Of a stretch of DNA of 64,000 nucleotides, positions 61,962-64,000 are shown piece after piece. Position 1 is the stretch's first letter, and each line of letters opens with the position of its first letter. The notes under the pieces were generated by a model. The model did no database searches. It was not told the DNA's origin and saw nothing but the letters and a program-made list of their open reading frames with translations. The stretch covers positions 3,782,001-3,846,000 of the forward strand of contig NZ_CP109442.1 of NCBI RefSeq assembly GCF_036227205.1, written 5' to 3'. Position numbers and translations under genes: made by a program. This stretch comes from Amycolatopsis sp. NBC_01480. Lineage in GTDB: Bacteria; Actinomycetota; Actinomycetes; Mycobacteriales; Pseudonocardiaceae.

Positions 61962-62137
61962 GCCTGCTTAGTCTGGGCGAGGCTGGTTTACGGGACACGA
62001 CCTTGAGATGACATGTGGTGTCCGATCTGCCGACGGCGCGGCGCCCGGCCCGGCGCATTCGGAGTGTTCGGACACCGTTGGCTCATGTGTCACGCGGGAT
62101 TGGCCCGGCCCGCGCGCTCCGGTGCGACAGTGGCCGG

Positions 62138-63256
62138 GTGCGAGTCGCCATAGTCACCGAAAGTTTCCTGCCCCAGGTGAACGGCGTAACGAACTCCGTG
62201 CTGCGGGTCGTCGAGCACCTGGCCGACCGCGCCCACGACGTGCTCGTGGTGGCGCCCGGTCCGGGCCCGGAGTCCTACCGCGGCGCCCCCGTCGTCCGCA
62301 TTCCCGCCTTCGACGTGCCCGGGGTGCACTCACTGCCGATCGGCCTGCCGACGCGGACGGTGCTCACCGCGCTGGCCGGTTTCGCGCCGGACGTGGTGCA
62401 CCTGGCGTCGCCGTTCGTGGTCGGCGCGCGCGGGCTGGCCGCGGCCAGACGGCTGCGCGTGCCCACGGTCGCCGTCTACCAGACCGACATCGCCGGGTTC
62501 GCCGCCGCGTACGGCTTCGGCATCGGTGCCCGCGCGGCCTGGCGCTGGGTCCGGCGCGTGCACTCGCGGGCAGACCGGACGCTCGCGCCGTCGTCCGACG
62601 CGGTGGAACAGCTGGAGCTGCACGGCGTGCCGCGGGTGCACCGCTGGGCCCGCGGCGTGGACATCGACCGGTTCTCGCCGTCGCACGCCGACCCCGCGCT
62701 GCGCGCCGAGCTGGCCCCGAACGGCGAGTTGCTGGTCGGTTTCGTCGGCCGGCTCGCGCCGGAGAAGGAGGTCGACCGGCTGATCGCGCTGGGCGACCTG
62801 CCGGGCGTGCGGCTGGTCGTGGTCGGCGACGGCCCGGAGCTGCCCGCGCTGCGCGAGCGCCTGCCGCGCGCGGCCTTCCTCGGCGCGAAGTACGGCGACG
62901 ACCTCTCGGCCGCGTACGCCAGCCTGGACGTGTTCGTCCACACCGGACCGCACGAGACGTTCTGCCAGGCGGTGCAGGAGGCCATGGCGTCCGGCCTGCC
63001 GGTGCTCGCGCCCGCCGCGGGCGGCCCGAAGGACCTGGTGCTGCCCGGCCGCACGGGGTACCTGCTGCCGGCCGACCGCGCCGGCTTCGGTCCCGCGCTG
63101 ATCGAAAAGGTGGACGCCCTGCGCGACCCGGCGCTGCGGGCGCGGCTGGGGGAGAAGGCCCGGAAAGTGGTGCTGGGCCGCACCTGGCCCGCGGTCTGCC
63201 ACGAGCTCGTCGGGCACTACGAACAGGTGCGGGGCCAAGTCGCCCGTGCGGCCTGA
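62138..63256 (+). CDS. GT4 glycosyltransferase (mannosyltransferase MgtA-like)
   Basis: 372 aa, GT-B fold. VAIVTESFLPQVNGVTNSVL at the N-terminus, VVHLASPFVVGARGL, then FVGRLAPEKEVDRLIAL and the donor motif HETFCQAVQEAMASGLPVLA (EX7E). The N-terminus and position after menD/DUF3592 match the mycobacterial GDP-mannose-dependent mannosyltransferase of lipomannan-type glycolipid synthesis (Rv0557). GTG 62138 gives the conserved start; the frame is open upstream to 62015. Confidence 0.88.
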   Translation: MRVAIVTESFLPQVNGVTNSVLRVVEHLADRAHDVLVVAPGPGPESYRGAPVVRIPAFDVPGVHSLPIGLPTRTVLTALAGFAPDVVHLASPFVVGARGLAAARRLRVPTVAVYQTDIAGFAAAYGFGIGARAAWRWVRRVHSRADRTLAPSSDAVEQLELHGVPRVHRWARGVDIDRFSPSHADPALRAELAPNGELLVGFVGRLAPEKEVDRLIALGDLPGVRLVVVGDGPELPALRERLPRAAFLGAKYGDDLSAAYASLDVFVHTGPHETFCQAVQEAMASGLPVLAPAAGGPKDLVLPGRTGYLLPADRAGFGPALIEKVDALRDPALRARLGEKARKVVLGRTWPAVCHELVGHYEQVRGQVARAA

Positions 63257-63259
63257 GCC

Positions 63260-64000
63260 GTGCACATCGTCCAGCTGGCCAACTTCTACGGACCGCGCTC
63301 CGGCGGGCTGCGCACGGCGCTGCACCACCTCGGCGCGGGGTACGTCGCCAGCGGGCACCGGGTCACGCTGGTCGTGCCGGGCACGCGCTACTCCGTCGAG
63401 AGCCTGCCCACGGGGGTGTGCCGGTATTCGCTGCCCGCGCCGCGCATCCCCGGCACCGGCGGCTACCGGGCGGTCGACCCGCACCGGGTCCGGGCCGAGC
63501 TGCGCCGGCTGGAGCCGGACCGGCTGGAGGTCTCGGACCGGCTGACGCTGCGCGGGATGGGCACCTGGGCGCGCCGCCACGGCGTGCCCAGCACGGTCAT
63601 CTCGCACGAGCGGCTCGACCGGCTGCTGGAGCAGTTCCTGCTGCCGGAATCGATGGCGCGCGCGGTCGCGGACGCCGCCAACCGCCGGATGGCGGCCAGC
63701 TACGACACGGTCGTCTGCACCACCGCGTTCGCCCGCGCGGAGTTCGACCGGATCGCCGTGCCGAACGTCCGGCGGGTGCCGCTGGGCGTCGACCTGGCCA
63801 CCTTCGCGCCGTCCATGCGGGACGACGGCTGGCGGCACACCCTGACCGGCGCGGCCGACGCGTTGCTGGTCCACTGTGGACGGCTGTCGCCGGAGAAACA
63901 CGTGGAGCGCAGCGTCGACACCGTCGCGGAGCTGACCGAATCGGGCTTCCGGGTCCGGCTGGTGATCGCCGGCGACGGCCCGCGGCGGCGCGCGCTGGAA
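63260..64000 (+). CDS. Second GT4 glycosyltransferase, 3' end outside window
   Basis: 247 codons visible from GTG 63260, only 3 nt after the previous gene. VHIVQLANFYGPRSGGLRTA at the N-terminus, ISHERLDRLLEQFLLPE, VPLGVDLATFAP, and HCGRLSPEKHVERSVDTVA begins the donor domain; the EX7E motif lies beyond the window. Related in fold to, but clearly different in sequence from, the preceding enzyme. Probably the next step on the same glycolipid. Confidence 0.85.
   Translation, partial: MHIVQLANFYGPRSGGLRTALHHLGAGYVASGHRVTLVVPGTRYSVESLPTGVCRYSLPAPRIPGTGGYRAVDPHRVRAELRRLEPDRLEVSDRLTLRGMGTWARRHGVPSTVISHERLDRLLEQFLLPESMARAVADAANRRMAASYDTVVCTTAFARAEFDRIAVPNVRRVPLGVDLATFAPSMRDDGWRHTLTGAADALLVHCGRLSPEKHVERSVDTVAELTESGFRVRLVIAGDGPRRRALE

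Noticed and set aside
62017..62076. Inverted repeat GGTGTCCGA ... TCGGACACC upstream of the glycosyltransferase gene
   Set aside because: Perfect 9-bp arms, but 42 nt apart in a GC-rich region; too weak to call an operator or terminator without comparative data.

Overview
The window is high-GC DNA with GTG/ATG starts, many 4-nt gene overlaps and many apparently leaderless genes (a TAnnnT-like -10 hexamer 6-8 nt before the start codon). Gene content and order point to an actinomycete of the Pseudonocardiales. An Amycolatopsis-like genus is likely but cannot be proved from sequence alone. From memory, the order follows the Mycobacterium tuberculosis block from gpm1/senX3-regX3 through proC, hemACDB, hemL, the cytochrome c maturation genes and the men genes to an alpha-mannosyltransferase. 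The bldN-rsbN / rex-hemA-hemC-hemD arrangement resembles Streptomyces.

Layout. 1-7.9 kb: end of a DUF4349 protein, gpmA, an NTF2-like lipoprotein with a LuxR-type regulator, an aldo/keto reductase, senX3-regX3 and a Ppx/GppA phosphatase. 7.9-19.1 kb: a repeat-rich membrane protein, a TIM-barrel isomerase-like protein, a thioesterase-like protein, proC, an inserted pRiA4b ORF-3-like gene, a small excisionase-type HTH protein, the 33-aa ribosomal protein bS22, an epimerase, an acyltransferase and a HAD-IB phosphatase. 19.2-26.1 kb: a frameshifted DinB gene, an RsbN/BldN-like anti-sigma/sigma pair, an acyl-CoA ligase, a glutaredoxin and a sulfite-oxidase-type molybdoenzyme. 26.2-34.5 kb: Rex (with a probable operator in its own promoter), hemA, hemC, hemD, hemB and three membrane proteins. 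34.6-38.9 kb: a MacAB-like ABC transporter operon and a TspO protein. 39-45 kb: hemL, a phosphatase, a TlpA-like lipoprotein, ccdA, resB and ccsA. 45.1-49.3 kb: a MinD/ParA ATPase, a small membrane protein, a BldC-like regulator, an Lrp regulator, DUF4229 and a cysteine-synthase-like enzyme. 49.3-54.4 kb: menA, menE, menB and menD. 54.4-58.9 kb: a TetR-controlled beta-glucosidase/MFS operon with a near-textbook palindromic operator. 59-64 kb: a secreted M1 peptidase, DUF3592, an inositol-monophosphatase-like enzyme and two GT4 glycosyltransferases (the second cut by the window end).

Working together. The middle and right parts gather what an aerobic electron-transport chain needs: heme, c-type cytochrome assembly, menaquinone, a NADH/NAD+ sensor (Rex) and thiol redox proteins. 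Developmental-type regulators (BldN/RsbN, BldC) sit among them.

Non-coding highlights: six full 46-nt copies plus one divergent copy of a palindrome, all at 3' ends of genes; a Rex operator-like site; a TetR operator; PHO-box-like repeats before senX3; an overlapping divergent promoter for menB/menD; and several candidate small ORFs coupled to downstream genes. No tRNA, rRNA, CRISPR array, insertion sequence or phage was recognised.
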